Numbered from the stretch's first letter, positions 47,450-55,671 are shown. The stretch is DNA of 64,000 bases from Bacteroides graminisolvens DSM 19988 = JCM 15093 (GCF_000428125.1 NZ_ATZI01000001.1:62001-126000); one strand, 5' to 3'. Notes: generated from the sequence alone by a model not told the origin. Translations and numbers: made by a program.

Positions 47450-48297
47450 ATTTTCATCCTCCTGAAAGCATCAATGTATGATCCGGGCGTGACGTTAATC
47501 ACTTCCTTCCCTTTTTTACGAGCATAAGCATCCAATACAAAATAAGACTTGAAAGCCACATACATGTGATACAGAATCGTATAAAGATGAGCCGAGTTCA
47601 AATCTTCTTTCTGTACTTTGGCCGCCTGAGACTGATTCTGATCATAAAAATGCTTTTGATGCATTAATACTTCATTGTCATCGGTCACCGTAATCTCGGG
47701 CAACCACGAATGATCGGCTCCCGCCAGATATATCTTCTTAAAAGGAAGTCGCAACCCCATTGCAATAGAAGGAATCAATACATTGTGAGGACGCGGCACT
47801 CCCCATCCCCTATCAAAAATAAAGTCACATATATTCTGAAATCCCTCTATCGGCGTTGTGTTATATGCATACACTTTAATATGGGGATTTGCAGCAAGCA
47901 TGGGTTGCCAATCTTTATTTTTGTAAGCCCTTACAGGAATAAAGAGGCACATGGGCCACACTGTTTTCCGAGCCATTGTTTCAAAAAGTTGAACACGTTT
48001 CTCGGGCACTATCCAGAAAAGAGGATCTGCAATCAGATACAACTCCGGTTTCAATTCCTCAAACATAGGAGAAGAAACACAAAAGTTCACTGCCAACAAT
48101 GTTTTTCCTTTTATAAACCCGGCTGCTTCTTGCACCGTTTTGTTAAGTGAAGGTCCGTTAGCCAGAATCAGTAACTCATCTGCATTACAGAAAGAGGTAG
48201 GCAACGTAGTGTTTAAGCGCGACTGAAGTACTATTTTCACTACGCTTAACAAGCTTTGCCAACCTTGTTCCATCCGTTTCATCCATTTATCTCCCAT
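47446..48297 (-). CDS. MptE/DUF115-like protein, candidate KDN transferase
   Basis: This 283-residue protein has no signal peptide. Motifs are LLILANGPSLNKTV near residue 45, LLAVNFCVSSPMF, LYLIADPLFW, a central HNVLIPSIAMGLRLPFKKIYLAGADHSW region (quoted in parts here) and a C-terminal SAHLYTILYH followed by KKGKEVINVTPGSYIDAF. The order NGPSL, DP-F, then IAMG--KIYLAGAD matches the shared Rossmann fold of DUF115/MptE proteins and GT42 sialyltransferases. It is the first gene of the KDN operon. A role as the transferase for CMP-KDN is inference; a domain of unknown function is the safe call. Confidence 0.6.
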   Translation of the reverse strand: MGDKWMKRMEQGWQSLLSVVKIVLQSRLNTTLPTSFCNADELLILANGPSLNKTVQEAAGFIKGKTLLAVNFCVSSPMFEELKPELYLIADPLFWIVPEKRVQLFETMARKTVWPMCLFIPVRAYKNKDWQPMLAANPHIKVYAYNTTPIEGFQNICDFIFDRGWGVPRPHNVLIPSIAMGLRLPFKKIYLAGADHSWLPEITVTDDNEVLMHQKHFYDQNQSQAAKVQKEDLNSAHLYTILYHMYVAFKSYFVLDAYARKKGKEVINVTPGSYIDAFRRMKI

Positions 48298-48319
48298 ATA
48301 CTATTTTGCTTATATCCGG

Positions 48320-48327
48320 CAAAGATA
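48320..48327 (-). promoter_or_regulatory. -7 box for the KDN operon
   Basis: On the minus strand this is TATCTTTG, a match to TAnnTTTG, about 23 bp before the first gene start at 48297. A divergent -7 box for the GT4 gene lies 65 bp away. Confidence 0.4.
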
Positions 48328-48391
48328 GATACTTTACCGTTTTTTACACTAAAAAATAAACGAATTTATAGATAGAAAGCGGTAAAAGCAC

Positions 48392-48399
48392 TACTTTTG
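48392..48399 (+). promoter_or_regulatory. -7 box for the GT4 gene
   Basis: TACTTTTG matches TAnnTTTG and lies 17 bp before the GT4 ATG at 48416. Confidence 0.4.
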
Positions 48400-48415
48400 T
48401 CAAAACATTCAGCTT

Positions 48416-49684
48416 ATGAGAGTACTATTAATCAACACTTCCGAACGAATTGGCGGGGCCGCCGTTGCCGCAAGCCGCCTCATGGAATCATTGAAGAATA
48501 ACGGCATAAAAGCCAAACTATTGGTACGCGATAAGCAAACCGAACAAATCAGTGTGGTAGGGCTGGAACGTTCCTGGCTGCATATTTGGAAATTTGTACG
48601 GGAGCGTATCACCATTTGGCGAGCCAATCATTTTAAGAAACACAATCTGTTCGCGGTCGACATAGCCAATACCGGGACAGACATTACTTCACTGCCCGAA
48701 TTCAATGAAGCAGATGTCATTCACTTGCATTGGATCAATCAAGGAATGCTTTCATTAAAAGGAATTGATAAAATTCTAAGATCAGGCAAACCGGTTGTGT
48801 GGACTATGCATGACATGTGGCCATGCACTGGCATTTGCCACCACGCACGTGAATGCACCAATTATGAGGAAGGTTGCCACGATTGTCCGTTCATCTACGG
48901 AGGTGGAAGCAAGAAAGACCTTTCGTACCGCACCTATCGCAAAAAACAAAAGATATACAAAGACCATTCCATGGCATTTGTTACTTGCAGCCATTGGCTA
49001 GAAGAGAGGGCACGGAAAAGCAACTTGTTGACAGGCAAAAAGATTTTAAGCATACCCAACCCTATTAACACCAATCTATTCAAACCCGCTGATAAGGAAG
49101 AAGCAAGAGAACGGTGCATGCTACCGCAAGACAAACAGTTGATTCTATTCGGTTCGGTTAAAATAACTGATAAAAGAAAAGGCATTGACTACCTGATTGA
49201 AGCATGCAAAATACTTGCCGAAAAACATCCCGATTATGTTGACAAGCTGGGCGTGGTCGTATTTGGTAACCAGTCGGGCCACCTTGAAAACCTGTTGCCT
49301 TTTAAAGTATATCCGCTCAATTATGTCAGAGATGAACATCGCTTAGTAGATATATACAATGCGGTTGATATATTTGTGACCCCTTCCTTAGAAGAAAATC
49401 TGCCCAACACCATCATGGAAGCCATGGCTTGCGGAACACCCTGTGTAGGCTTTCACGTGGGTGGAATACCCGAAATGATAGATCATTTGCACAACGGCTA
49501 TGTGGCACAATACAAATCGTCGGCCGATTTTGCCAACGGTATTCATTGGGTGCTGAGCGATCCGGAGGAATACCACAGATTATCGGAAGAAGCTTGCCGA
49601 AAGGTTGTTGCTAACTACTCAGAAAGTATTATTGCCAAGAAATACATTGATTTATATAACAAGATAACAGGAAAAAATGCATAG
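48416..49684 (+). CDS. family 4 glycosyltransferase
   Basis: The 422-residue GT-B protein has the N-terminal INTSERIGGAAVAASRLMESL, VIHLHWINQGMLS and WTMHDMWPCTG followed by a Cys cluster (GICHHAREC, CHDCPF) as in WcaC-like colanic-acid-type transferases. The C-terminal GT4 site is SLEENLPNTIMEAMACGTP with the retaining EX7E pattern. It adds a sugar to a lipid-linked glycan at the cytoplasmic face. The next GT2 gene overlaps its last 8 bp, so the two are coupled. Confidence 0.88.
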   Translation: MRVLLINTSERIGGAAVAASRLMESLKNNGIKAKLLVRDKQTEQISVVGLERSWLHIWKFVRERITIWRANHFKKHNLFAVDIANTGTDITSLPEFNEADVIHLHWINQGMLSLKGIDKILRSGKPVVWTMHDMWPCTGICHHARECTNYEEGCHDCPFIYGGGSKKDLSYRTYRKKQKIYKDHSMAFVTCSHWLEERARKSNLLTGKKILSIPNPINTNLFKPADKEEARERCMLPQDKQLILFGSVKITDKRKGIDYLIEACKILAEKHPDYVDKLGVVVFGNQSGHLENLLPFKVYPLNYVRDEHRLVDIYNAVDIFVTPSLEENLPNTIMEAMACGTPCVGFHVGGIPEMIDHLHNGYVAQYKSSADFANGIHWVLSDPEEYHRLSEEACRKVVANYSESIIAKKYIDLYNKITGKNA

Positions 49685-50432
49685 CCATATCACCCCTTTG
49701 TTTTCAATAATAACCGTTACCTACCATGCAGAAAGCGTGTTGGAAGAAACGATATTGAGTGTTGTGTCGCAAACCTACCACAACATAGAATATATTATTG
49801 TTGACGGAGCATCCAAAGATCGCACTCTTTCTATCGTGAACAAATACAGAGATAAAATTCAAGCAGTAGTGAGTGAGCCCGACAAAGGGTTATACGATGC
49901 CATGAACAAAGGATTAAAAATGGCAAAAGGAGAGTACGTATGTTTTCTCAATGCCGGCGACACTTTTCACGAAGATGATACCCTGCAGCTCATTGTTCAT
50001 CAGCTGAACAAAAGCAACGTACTGCCCGATGTCATATATGGTGAAACCGCATTGGTCGATGCACAAAGACACTTTGTTCGGATGCGCCGCCTGCAAACAC
50101 CCGATACATTAAACTGGAAAAGTTTCCGTCAAGGAATGCTGGTGTGCCATCAGGCGTTTATTGCCAAACGCGCCCTTGCCGAAACTTACGACTTGAATTA
50201 TCGGTTTTCGGCAGACTTCGACTGGTGCATTCGGGTAATGAAAAAAGCATCTCTCCTGCACAACACACGCCTCAACCTGATTGATTATCTGGATGAAGGC
50301 ATGACAACTAAAAACCGGAAAGCATCCTTAAAAGAACGTTTCCGGATTATGGCCAAACATTACGGATACATAAGCACCGTTCTTCATCATATATGGTTTG
50401 TTCTACGCCTTTTGCTTAAGCCGGGACAATAA
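49677..50432 (+). CDS. family 2 glycosyltransferase
   Basis: This 251-residue GT-A protein has SIITVTYHAESVLEETILSV, YIIVDGASKDRTL, EPDKGLYDAMNKGLKMAKG and FLNAGDTF, as in WcaE-like transferases that often pair with a WcaC-like GT4. The donor and acceptor are unknown. Its 3' end overlaps the convergent sirtuin gene by 30 bp. Confidence 0.87.
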   Translation: MHSHITPLFSIITVTYHAESVLEETILSVVSQTYHNIEYIIVDGASKDRTLSIVNKYRDKIQAVVSEPDKGLYDAMNKGLKMAKGEYVCFLNAGDTFHEDDTLQLIVHQLNKSNVLPDVIYGETALVDAQRHFVRMRRLQTPDTLNWKSFRQGMLVCHQAFIAKRALAETYDLNYRFSADFDWCIRVMKKASLLHNTRLNLIDYLDEGMTTKNRKASLKERFRIMAKHYGYISTVLHHIWFVLRLLLKPGQ

Positions 50433-51107
50433 TTCGACAACCCCTTCAGAAGCACCTTTTCGGATCACTTCAATGTGTCTGTACGAATTAACCTGTACCT
50501 CATGAGGGTCAATCAGGTAAACAGCAGCCTGTTTCGGCACATAGTTGAGCAAGCCCGCCGCCGGATACACATTCATCGAAGTGCCTATAATCACAAACAC
50601 ATCAGCCTGTTCCACAAATGTTACCGCTGTTTCAATTTGAGGAACCGCTTCACCAAACCAAACGATAAAGGGGCGTAATTGCGAGCCGTCGCCTGCCAAG
50701 TCACCCAGTTTAACTTCGTACTCATCCGGTTTAAGCTCTTTCACATAACGTAAATCGTAAGGCGCATAACTGGAACAAACCTTTGTAAGCTCACCGTGCA
50801 GATGAATAATCCGATTGCTACCTGCCCGCTCGTGCAAGTTATCCACATTCTGTGTAACGATTGTCACATCAAACTCTTTCTCCATTTCTGCCAATAACTC
50901 ATGCCCCCTGTTGGGCGCTACAGTTAGCAGTTGCTTTCTTCTTTCATTGTAGAATTGAGTCACCAGAGCCGGATTTTCGCGATAACCCTCCGGTGTAGCG
51001 ACTTGTTCAACCGGGTATTTATCCCATAAACCACCGGCATCACGAAAAGTGCTTAAGCCACTTTCGGCACTCATTCCCGCACCCGACAATACAACCAATT
51101 TCTTCAT
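50403..51107 (-). CDS. NAD-dependent deacylase, sirtuin without a visible zinc site
   Basis: The 234-residue protein has the sirtuin motifs LSGAGMSAESGLSTFRDAGG, TQNVDNLHERAG, HLHGEL with catalytic His104, IVWFGEAVP and GTSMNVYPAAGL. Tyr53 and Arg56 (FYNERRK) form the Y-x-x-R pair that in class III sirtuins binds succinyl and malonyl groups. The segment that normally carries four zinc-binding Cys has only Cys111. It should remove acyl groups from lysines using NAD in the cytoplasm. A -7-like TACCTTTG lies upstream on the minus strand (complement of 51150-51157). Confidence 0.88.
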   Translation of the reverse strand: MKKLVVLSGAGMSAESGLSTFRDAGGLWDKYPVEQVATPEGYRENPALVTQFYNERRKQLLTVAPNRGHELLAEMEKEFDVTIVTQNVDNLHERAGSNRIIHLHGELTKVCSSYAPYDLRYVKELKPDEYEVKLGDLAGDGSQLRPFIVWFGEAVPQIETAVTFVEQADVFVIIGTSMNVYPAAGLLNYVPKQAAVYLIDPHEVQVNSYRHIEVIRKGASEGVVELLSRLKQKA

Positions 51108-51244
51108 AAGTAATCTCCCGATATTTGTTTAAATCTGTCAATGATCTAACAAAGGTAGCAACAATTGGCTAAATAATTAATCATAAAGATATAAGAATAA
51201 GAAAAATTAAATACTCAAAAACATAATGATTCAAATAAAACACG

Positions 51245-51252
51245 TACTTTTG
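51245..51252 (+). promoter_or_regulatory. -7 box for the FKBP genes
   Basis: TACTTTTG matches TAnnTTTG and lies 72 bp upstream of the first FKBP start. Confidence 0.4.
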
Positions 51253-51323
51253 CCTCCATTATTTGCTTAACAGCCTAAAGATGTTATAAAGAAAAGACAC
51301 TGACGGCTAACAACAAAAAAATT

Positions 51324-51908
51324 ATGGATAAATTTAGCTATGCAATTGGCCTGGGAATTGGTCAAAACTTATTGGGAATGGGTGCCAAAAGCATCTCAGT
51401 AGAAGATTTCGCACAAGCCATCAAAGACGTGCTCGAAGGTAACGAAACAGCCATTAGTCACAATGAAGCACGCGATATAGTGAATACCTATTTTGCTGAA
51501 TTAGAGGCTAAAATGAACGCTGCCAGCATAGAACAAGGAAATAGCTTTTTGGAAGAGAATAAGAAGAAAGAAGGAGTTATCACTCTTCCTAGCGGACTAC
51601 AATATGAAGTAATAACCGAAGGTACAGGCAAGAAAGCACAGGCTACGGATCAAGTTAAATGTCACTACGAAGGCACATTGATTGACGGAACGCTTTTTGA
51701 CAGTTCTGTTAAGCGCGGACAGCCCGCCGTTTTCGGTGTAAACCAAGTTATTCCGGGATGGGTAGAAGCGCTTCAGCTAATGTCCGAAGGAGCCAAATGG
51801 AAACTATATATTCCTTCTGACTTGGCATACGGTGCACAAGGAGCAGGAGAACTGATTCCTCCACACAGCGCACTTATCTTTGAAGTTGAATTAATTCAAG
51901 TACTATAA
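51324..51908 (+). CDS. FKBP-type peptidyl-prolyl isomerase, cytoplasmic
   Basis: This 194-residue protein has an N-terminal helical FKBP_N dimerisation region (about 1-75) and a C-terminal FKBP domain (about 95-194) with VKCHYEGTLIDGTLFDSSV, VIPGWVEALQLM and YGAQGAGELIPPHSALIFEV. There is no signal peptide, so it should work in the cytoplasm on prolyl bonds of folding proteins. It is followed 16 bp later by a lipoprotein paralogue; the pair looks like a duplication with one copy exported. Confidence 0.92.
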   Translation: MDKFSYAIGLGIGQNLLGMGAKSISVEDFAQAIKDVLEGNETAISHNEARDIVNTYFAELEAKMNAASIEQGNSFLEENKKKEGVITLPSGLQYEVITEGTGKKAQATDQVKCHYEGTLIDGTLFDSSVKRGQPAVFGVNQVIPGWVEALQLMSEGAKWKLYIPSDLAYGAQGAGELIPPHSALIFEVELIQVL

Positions 51909-51924
51909 TAAAAAACAAAGTAAA

Positions 51925-52791
51925 ATGAAAAAAGTTAGTTTATTTATGGCTATTGCAGCCGCAACCAGCCTTGCTTCTTGTACAGCACAAAGCCCAAAGG
52001 CAGATCTTAAAACAGACATCGATTCTTTATCATACTCTATCGGTATGGCTCAAACTCAAGGTTTGAAAGACTATTTGGTAGGAAGAATGGACGTTGATAC
52101 TGCATACATGGATGAATTCATCAAAGGTTTGAATGAAGGTGCAACTAAAACCAGCAAAAAAGATATCGCTTACTTAGCAGGTCTTCAAATTGGTCAGCAA
52201 ATCAGCAACCAAATGGTGAAGGGCATCAACCAAGAACTTTTCGGTGAAGACTCAACTAAAACCATCAGCAAAGAAAACTTCTTAGCAGGTTTCGTTTCAG
52301 GAACTCTTCAGAAAGGTGGTGTGATGACTATGGAGCAAGCACAGCAATTTACTCAAACCAGAATGGAAGCTATCAAAGCTAAATTGATGGAATCTAAATT
52401 CGCTGAAAACAAAGCTGCCGGAGTTAAATTCCTTGAAGAAAACAAGAAAAAAGCAGGTGTAGTTACTACTCCTAGCGGATTGCAATACAAAGTTATCACT
52501 AAAGGAACCGGTGCTATTCCTGCTGATACAAGCAGCGTGAAGGTTAACTACAAAGGTACTTTGATTGACGGAACAGAGTTTGATAGCTCATACAAACGTA
52601 ACGAGCCTACTACTTTCCGCGCTAACCAAGTAATTAAAGGTTGGACAGAAGCTCTTACTATGATGCCTGTAGGTTCAAAATGGGAAATCTATGTTCCTCA
52701 AGAACTTGCTTACGGTGCAAGAGAAGCCGGACAAATCAAACCTTACTCAACATTGATTTTCGAGGTTGAACTTCTTGGCATTGAAAAATAA
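51925..52791 (+). CDS. FKBP-type peptidyl-prolyl isomerase lipoprotein
   Basis: The 288-residue protein has a lipoprotein signal (FMAIAAATSLASCTAQ, Cys19), a helical FKBP_N domain (about 30-170, with two repeats of the YSIGMAQTQGLKDY type) and a C-terminal FKBP domain (VKVNYKGTLIDGTEFDSSY, VIKGWTEALTMM, YGAREAGQIKPYSTLIFEV). It helps fold envelope proteins, probably in the periplasm. It shares an operon and its terminator with the preceding FKBP gene. Confidence 0.93.
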   Translation: MKKVSLFMAIAAATSLASCTAQSPKADLKTDIDSLSYSIGMAQTQGLKDYLVGRMDVDTAYMDEFIKGLNEGATKTSKKDIAYLAGLQIGQQISNQMVKGINQELFGEDSTKTISKENFLAGFVSGTLQKGGVMTMEQAQQFTQTRMEAIKAKLMESKFAENKAAGVKFLEENKKKAGVVTTPSGLQYKVITKGTGAIPADTSSVKVNYKGTLIDGTEFDSSYKRNEPTTFRANQVIKGWTEALTMMPVGSKWEIYVPQELAYGAREAGQIKPYSTLIFEVELLGIEK

Positions 52792-52817
52792 AGAATTACT
52801 TTTTCTCAATGTATAAT

Positions 52818-52856
52818 AAAAAGAGAGGTGAAGTATCATATTTCACCTCTCTTTTT
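52818..52856 (+). terminator. intrinsic terminator after the FKBP genes
   Basis: A perfect 15-bp stem (AAAAAGAGAGGTGAA with TTCACCTCTCTTTTT) with a 9-nt loop ends in a T-run. Confidence 0.9.
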
Positions 52857-52942
52857 ATTTGTATATACAGAAACGAAGAGCAAAAAGTACACTAAATGAA
52901 TGATTTTACATCCTTTTTTCCATTGAAATAAAAATAATTCTC

Positions 52943-52950
52943 TATATTTG
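52943..52950 (+). promoter_or_regulatory. -7 box for the Lrp/AsnC gene
   Basis: TATATTTG matches TAnnTTTG, 41 bp before the start at 52991. A TTG at 52923-52925 is a weak -33 candidate with 17 bp spacing. Confidence 0.45.
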
Positions 52951-52990
52951 CTTACTTTTTGATAAGAAGTGGAATTAATAACTCATAATT

Positions 52991-53455
52991 ATGGAGAAAA
53001 TCGACAATTTAGACAAGCAGATTCTGGAGATCATTTCGCAGAATGCGCGTATTCCATTCAAAGACGTTGCCGCCCAATGTGGTGTTTCAAGAGCAGCCAT
53101 TCATCAGCGTGTGCAAAGACTCATTGATATGGGAGTAATTGTAGGCTCGGGCTATCATGTAAACCCTAAAAGCTTAGGTTACAGAACATGCACCTATGTC
53201 GGTATTAAACTGGAAAGAGGTTCAATGTATAAAACCGTAGTGGCCGAACTTCAAAAGATTCCTGAAATAGTGGAATGTCACTTTACCACCGGTCCGTATA
53301 CCATGTTAACCAAAGTATATGCTTGTGACAACGAACATTTAATGGAATTGCTCAATAACAGAATGCAGGAAATTCCGGGAGTAACTGCTACCGAAACTTT
53401 GATTTCTCTGGAACAAAGCATCAAGAAAGAGATTCCTATCCGCATAGATAAATAA
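52991..53455 (+). CDS. Lrp/AsnC family transcriptional regulator
   Basis: The 154-residue protein has an N-terminal winged HTH (LDKQILEIISQNARIPFKDVAAQCGVSRAAIHQRVQRLIDMGVI, given here in position order about 6-50) and a C-terminal RAM ligand-binding domain (about 65-150, VAELQKIPEIVECHFTTGPYTM). Lrp/AsnC proteins form octamers and respond to amino acids. The ligand and targets are not readable. It is followed 6 bp later by a DUF4491 gene. Confidence 0.92.
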   Translation: MEKIDNLDKQILEIISQNARIPFKDVAAQCGVSRAAIHQRVQRLIDMGVIVGSGYHVNPKSLGYRTCTYVGIKLERGSMYKTVVAELQKIPEIVECHFTTGPYTMLTKVYACDNEHLMELLNNRMQEIPGVTATETLISLEQSIKKEIPIRIDK

Positions 53456-53461
53456 TAAAGC

Positions 53462-53773
53462 ATGGATTTTCTGAATGAATACCATCTTGCGGGACTTTTT
53501 ATAGGTATCTGCACCTTTCTTATCATCGGGTTGTTTCATCCGGTGGTAGTAAAGGCAGAATATTATTGGGGTACCAAATCCTGGTGGATATTTCTAGTGC
53601 TGGGAATTGCAGGCACTATTGCCTCATTATACGTAGAGAACATTCTTATATCTTCTTTATTGGGGGTATTTGCCTTTTCTTCGTTCTGGACAATCAAAGA
53701 AGTATTCGAGCAGGAAGACCGGGTGAAGAAGGGTTGGTTCCCTAAAAACCCCAAGCGTACTTACAAATTTTAA
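53462..53773 (+). CDS. small membrane protein, DUF4491 family
   Basis: This 103-residue protein has three predicted membrane segments (GLFIGICTFLIIGLF, SWWIFLVLGIAGTIASLY, ILISSLLGVFAFSSFW) and a C-terminal IKEVFEQEDRVKKGWFPKNP motif, which I recognise as DUF4491, a small family of Bacteroidales and other gut bacteria. The function is unknown. It is close behind the Lrp gene, so the two may be co-transcribed. Confidence 0.8.
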   Translation: MDFLNEYHLAGLFIGICTFLIIGLFHPVVVKAEYYWGTKSWWIFLVLGIAGTIASLYVENILISSLLGVFAFSSFWTIKEVFEQEDRVKKGWFPKNPKRTYKF

Positions 53774-53803
53774 GGTTCCCGATAAACTTACTGCGTGTAA
53801 CTC

Positions 53804-53834
53804 TTGCATATATCGGCAAAATGCATTAATTTTG
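53804..53834 (+). promoter_or_regulatory. tRNA promoter
   Basis: TTG at 53804-53806 and TAATTTTG at 53827-53834, with 20 bp between them, form a good Bacteroides -33/-7 pair, 30 bp before the tRNA. Confidence 0.6.
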
Positions 53835-53864
53835 CCCCACAATTCAAGAGAATTGTACTAGTGC

Positions 53865-53938
53865 GGGCTTTTAGCTCAGTTGGTTAGAGCAACAGACTCA
53901 TAATCTGGAGGTCCTAGGTTCAAGCCCTAGATGGCCCA
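53865..53938 (+). tRNA. tRNA with CAT anticodon (Met or lysidine-type Ile)
   Basis: A 74-nt cloverleaf is readable: acceptor GGGCTTT/ATGGCCC with one U-U mismatch and one G-U, D arm with AGCTCAGTTGGTTAGAGC, anticodon stem CAGA/TCTG with loop CTCATAA (anticodon CAT), and T arm CTAGG/CCTAG with TTCAAGC. A full CCA is not encoded. CAT serves both elongator Met and, when modified to lysidine, Ile; C4-G69 in the acceptor leans toward Ile, but this is not decisive. Its 3' end begins the accessory region and is a plausible integration site. Confidence 0.9.
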
Positions 53939-53946
53939 CCGCAATG

Positions 53947-53988
53947 AAAGTAGGAGAAAGCCGTAATGGCTTTCTCCTACTTTTTTTT
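53947..53988 (+). terminator. intrinsic terminator after the tRNA
   Basis: A perfect 16-bp stem (AAAGTAGGAGAAAGCC with its complement) with a 5-nt loop is followed by a run of T ending at 53988. Confidence 0.9.
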
Positions 53989-54099
53989 AGCTCTTTACTC
54001 TATTTTTTCTCATTTTTATTGTTAAAAGACTATATAATCAAAGATTTAATTTCAATTACATTTATCAATTCAAGGAAAAACCTTATATTTGCAAGCAAT

Positions 54100-54470
54100 A
54101 TGACCTCCCACGCTTCCCATTTGAACAGCGCACCCGGGGAGGTCTTCGAGTTTATATACCTTATAAAGCATTATAAAAGCAAATACCTTATTCCCAAAAC
54201 GCCTCCAGCATGTATGGCTTTGGAAGTGATTTCTCTTGGTACATTGAGTCCTTTATATGAGTTATTGAATAAAGACGACAAAAAAAACTATAGCAAAACA
54301 AATTCTTTGCTTATTTATGTTGTGTCAAATACATATTAGATATTATTAGCCCCAATAATGATTTTCATAAGAATCTAAAGGCTTTGATTGCAGATGGAGG
54401 AAGATTATTATCTCTAAAAGATATGGGATTTCCTGATAATTGGAATTACCTTGGAGTGTGGAGGGGATAA
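54100..54470 (+). pseudogene. broken Abi-family (Abi_2) gene, C-terminal part
   Basis: A first frame reads IKHYKSKYLIP, PPACMALEVISLGTLSPLY and LLNKDDKKNYSKTN, which match the middle of AbiD/AbiF-type abortive-infection proteins (the family phrase is like PPAWMALEVLSFGTLS). It stops at 54339. A second frame then reads NNDFHKNLKALIADGGRLL and LKDMGFPDNWNYLGVWRG, ending at the stop at 54468-54470, like the family C terminus (GFPxxW). The two lie in different frames, so a frameshift or small deletion separates them, and the N-terminal third is missing. A TATATTTG box is present at 54084-54091. From 54471 to 54663 nothing is seen. Confidence 0.75.
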
Positions 54471-54663
54471 TTTCAATTGACACCAAATAAAACTCATAAC
54501 TTGATACTATTCATGTGTTACCTTACTATTCAATCTTTTCTTTTTTTGTAACTGCACCATATTACAGCCATCCTTAAGATTTGTTATTCAAGAAGCGAAT
54601 TTACAAATTCCCCAAACCTCAATATCTTTTCACTATTTGCTTTATTGGAAAGCTTTAATAAAA

Positions 54664-55300
54664 TCAAGAGAATTTATGCAAAAAATATGTGCACAATATT
54701 ACAAACGTCATATCTTTTTCGTTGCGCAGGCGTGGCAGTAAGTTCTGAACGGCAGGTGTGATATTTCCCTGTGTCCTTTCGACTTCCTTATGGTAGCTTT
54801 GGGTAGAGTCCCGTAAGAGCAAGGTATGCCCTGTGGGTGCGGTGTCTATTGCCACGACTTGGTTATCGGCTTTTGCTACAATTTCGGCAAAGGCGTTAGA
54901 TGCGGCAATTTCCTGTGTACAGGGTGAGCGTATATCTTCCTCTATGTAGCTTAAATCGGCATCGCCAATTGTTTATCGAAACAAAAGTAGAGGGCATCAC
55001 CGTTAGCCATATAGACGAAAAATCGGTACTGGCAGCCTATCAGAAGAACGTACTGGATAAGGCAAGGGAAACGATAAATGGTGGCGGGGTCGGTTCTTTG
55101 CCAGCCCTCTGGCGATGCTGTCTGCAATGGTAGCTCAATAGCAATATTCAGGGACAGACAAAGCCAAAAGGAAATCAATACGAACGTTCCGCTTCGTTCC
55201 TACAACATGACGGGTATTGATAATATCCGATTTTCAGGCCGTAGATAATATCATTGATGATTTACCTTTTCCACCCGTTACAGACGGAATACATAGAAGC
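54664..55300 (-). pseudogene. arsA: decayed arsA (arsenite efflux ATPase) with an internal inversion
   Basis: On the minus strand 54664-54966 reads GDADLSYIEEDIRSPCTQEI and continues with AFAEIVAKADNQVVAIDTAPTG and LRDSTQSYHKEVERTQGNI, the second half of ArsA after its P-loop. The part that should precede it, LFIETKVEGITVSHIDEK and VLAAYQKNVLDKARET, lies on the plus strand at about 54972-55072. Still further upstream on the minus strand are frames resembling TIADSIARGLAKN and TDPAT, the second P-loop helix and the DPA motif. So a block of about 100 bp is flipped. Frames are broken at several points and most of the first half is missing. No working ATPase can be made. Confidence 0.8.
54972..55078. 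repeat. short inverted repeats bounding the flipped arsA block
   Basis: TTTATCG at 54972-54978 and CGATAAA at 55072-55078 are a 7-bp inverted pair at the edges of the flipped block. A second pair, GCATCGCCA (54959-54967) and TGGCGATGC (55110-55118), lies just outside. Either could have guided the inversion. Confidence 0.6.
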
Positions 55301-55317
55301 AAATAAAGGATGTTATC

Positions 55318-55671
55318 GGTTTACTTTTTAGGGTAAGTTCTTCCTCTTTTACGTTCATCCATTCGGCTATCTGTGCGTTCGACGGATATTGCTTTTTAAA
55401 TACCACTTCATCGTCCAACGTAGTGATAGGCAGGACTTGGACTGATTCTTTCATCAGGTATTCATTAATTATCTTGTTATCTACATATACCTATGGATGG
55501 TCGCGCAGGTTAAAGCGTTCGATAGCGATTCCTTTCTTTTTCAGGGTTTCATCACTACGGCGATGCGCATGAGTTCGGGGGCTATGTTTACACCGCACAA
55601 TCCTGTGGGGCAACATAGTCCAGGGTCGTATATCTTTACTTTTTTCGGGTATCTAACTTTAAATCTAACAT
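55318..55671 (-). pseudogene. arsD: decayed arsD (arsenic metallochaperone)
   Basis: The minus strand shows KVKIYDPGLCCPTGLCGVNI, the ArsD start with its Cys pair and third Cys, then APELMRIAVVM, then in another frame KKGIAIERFNLRDHP, a TAG stop, VYVDNKIINEYLMKE, VLPITTLDDEVVFKKQYPSN and AQIAEWMNVKEEEL. At least two frameshifts and one in-frame stop break it. The first ATG (55671) runs out after 11 codons. ArsD normally hands arsenite to ArsA, so both partners are lost together. The intact CDF gene follows 85 bp upstream on the same strand. Confidence 0.85.

Noticed and set aside
54102..54145. GACCTCCC...GGGGAGGTC inverted repeat as an attachment site
   Set aside because: Short arms, no copy elsewhere in the window and no match to the tRNA end.
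53944..54339. A 131-codon frame starting right after the tRNA as a gene
   Set aside because: Its first part is the translated terminator and AT-rich leader; only the later part matches Abi proteins, and it is frameshifted.
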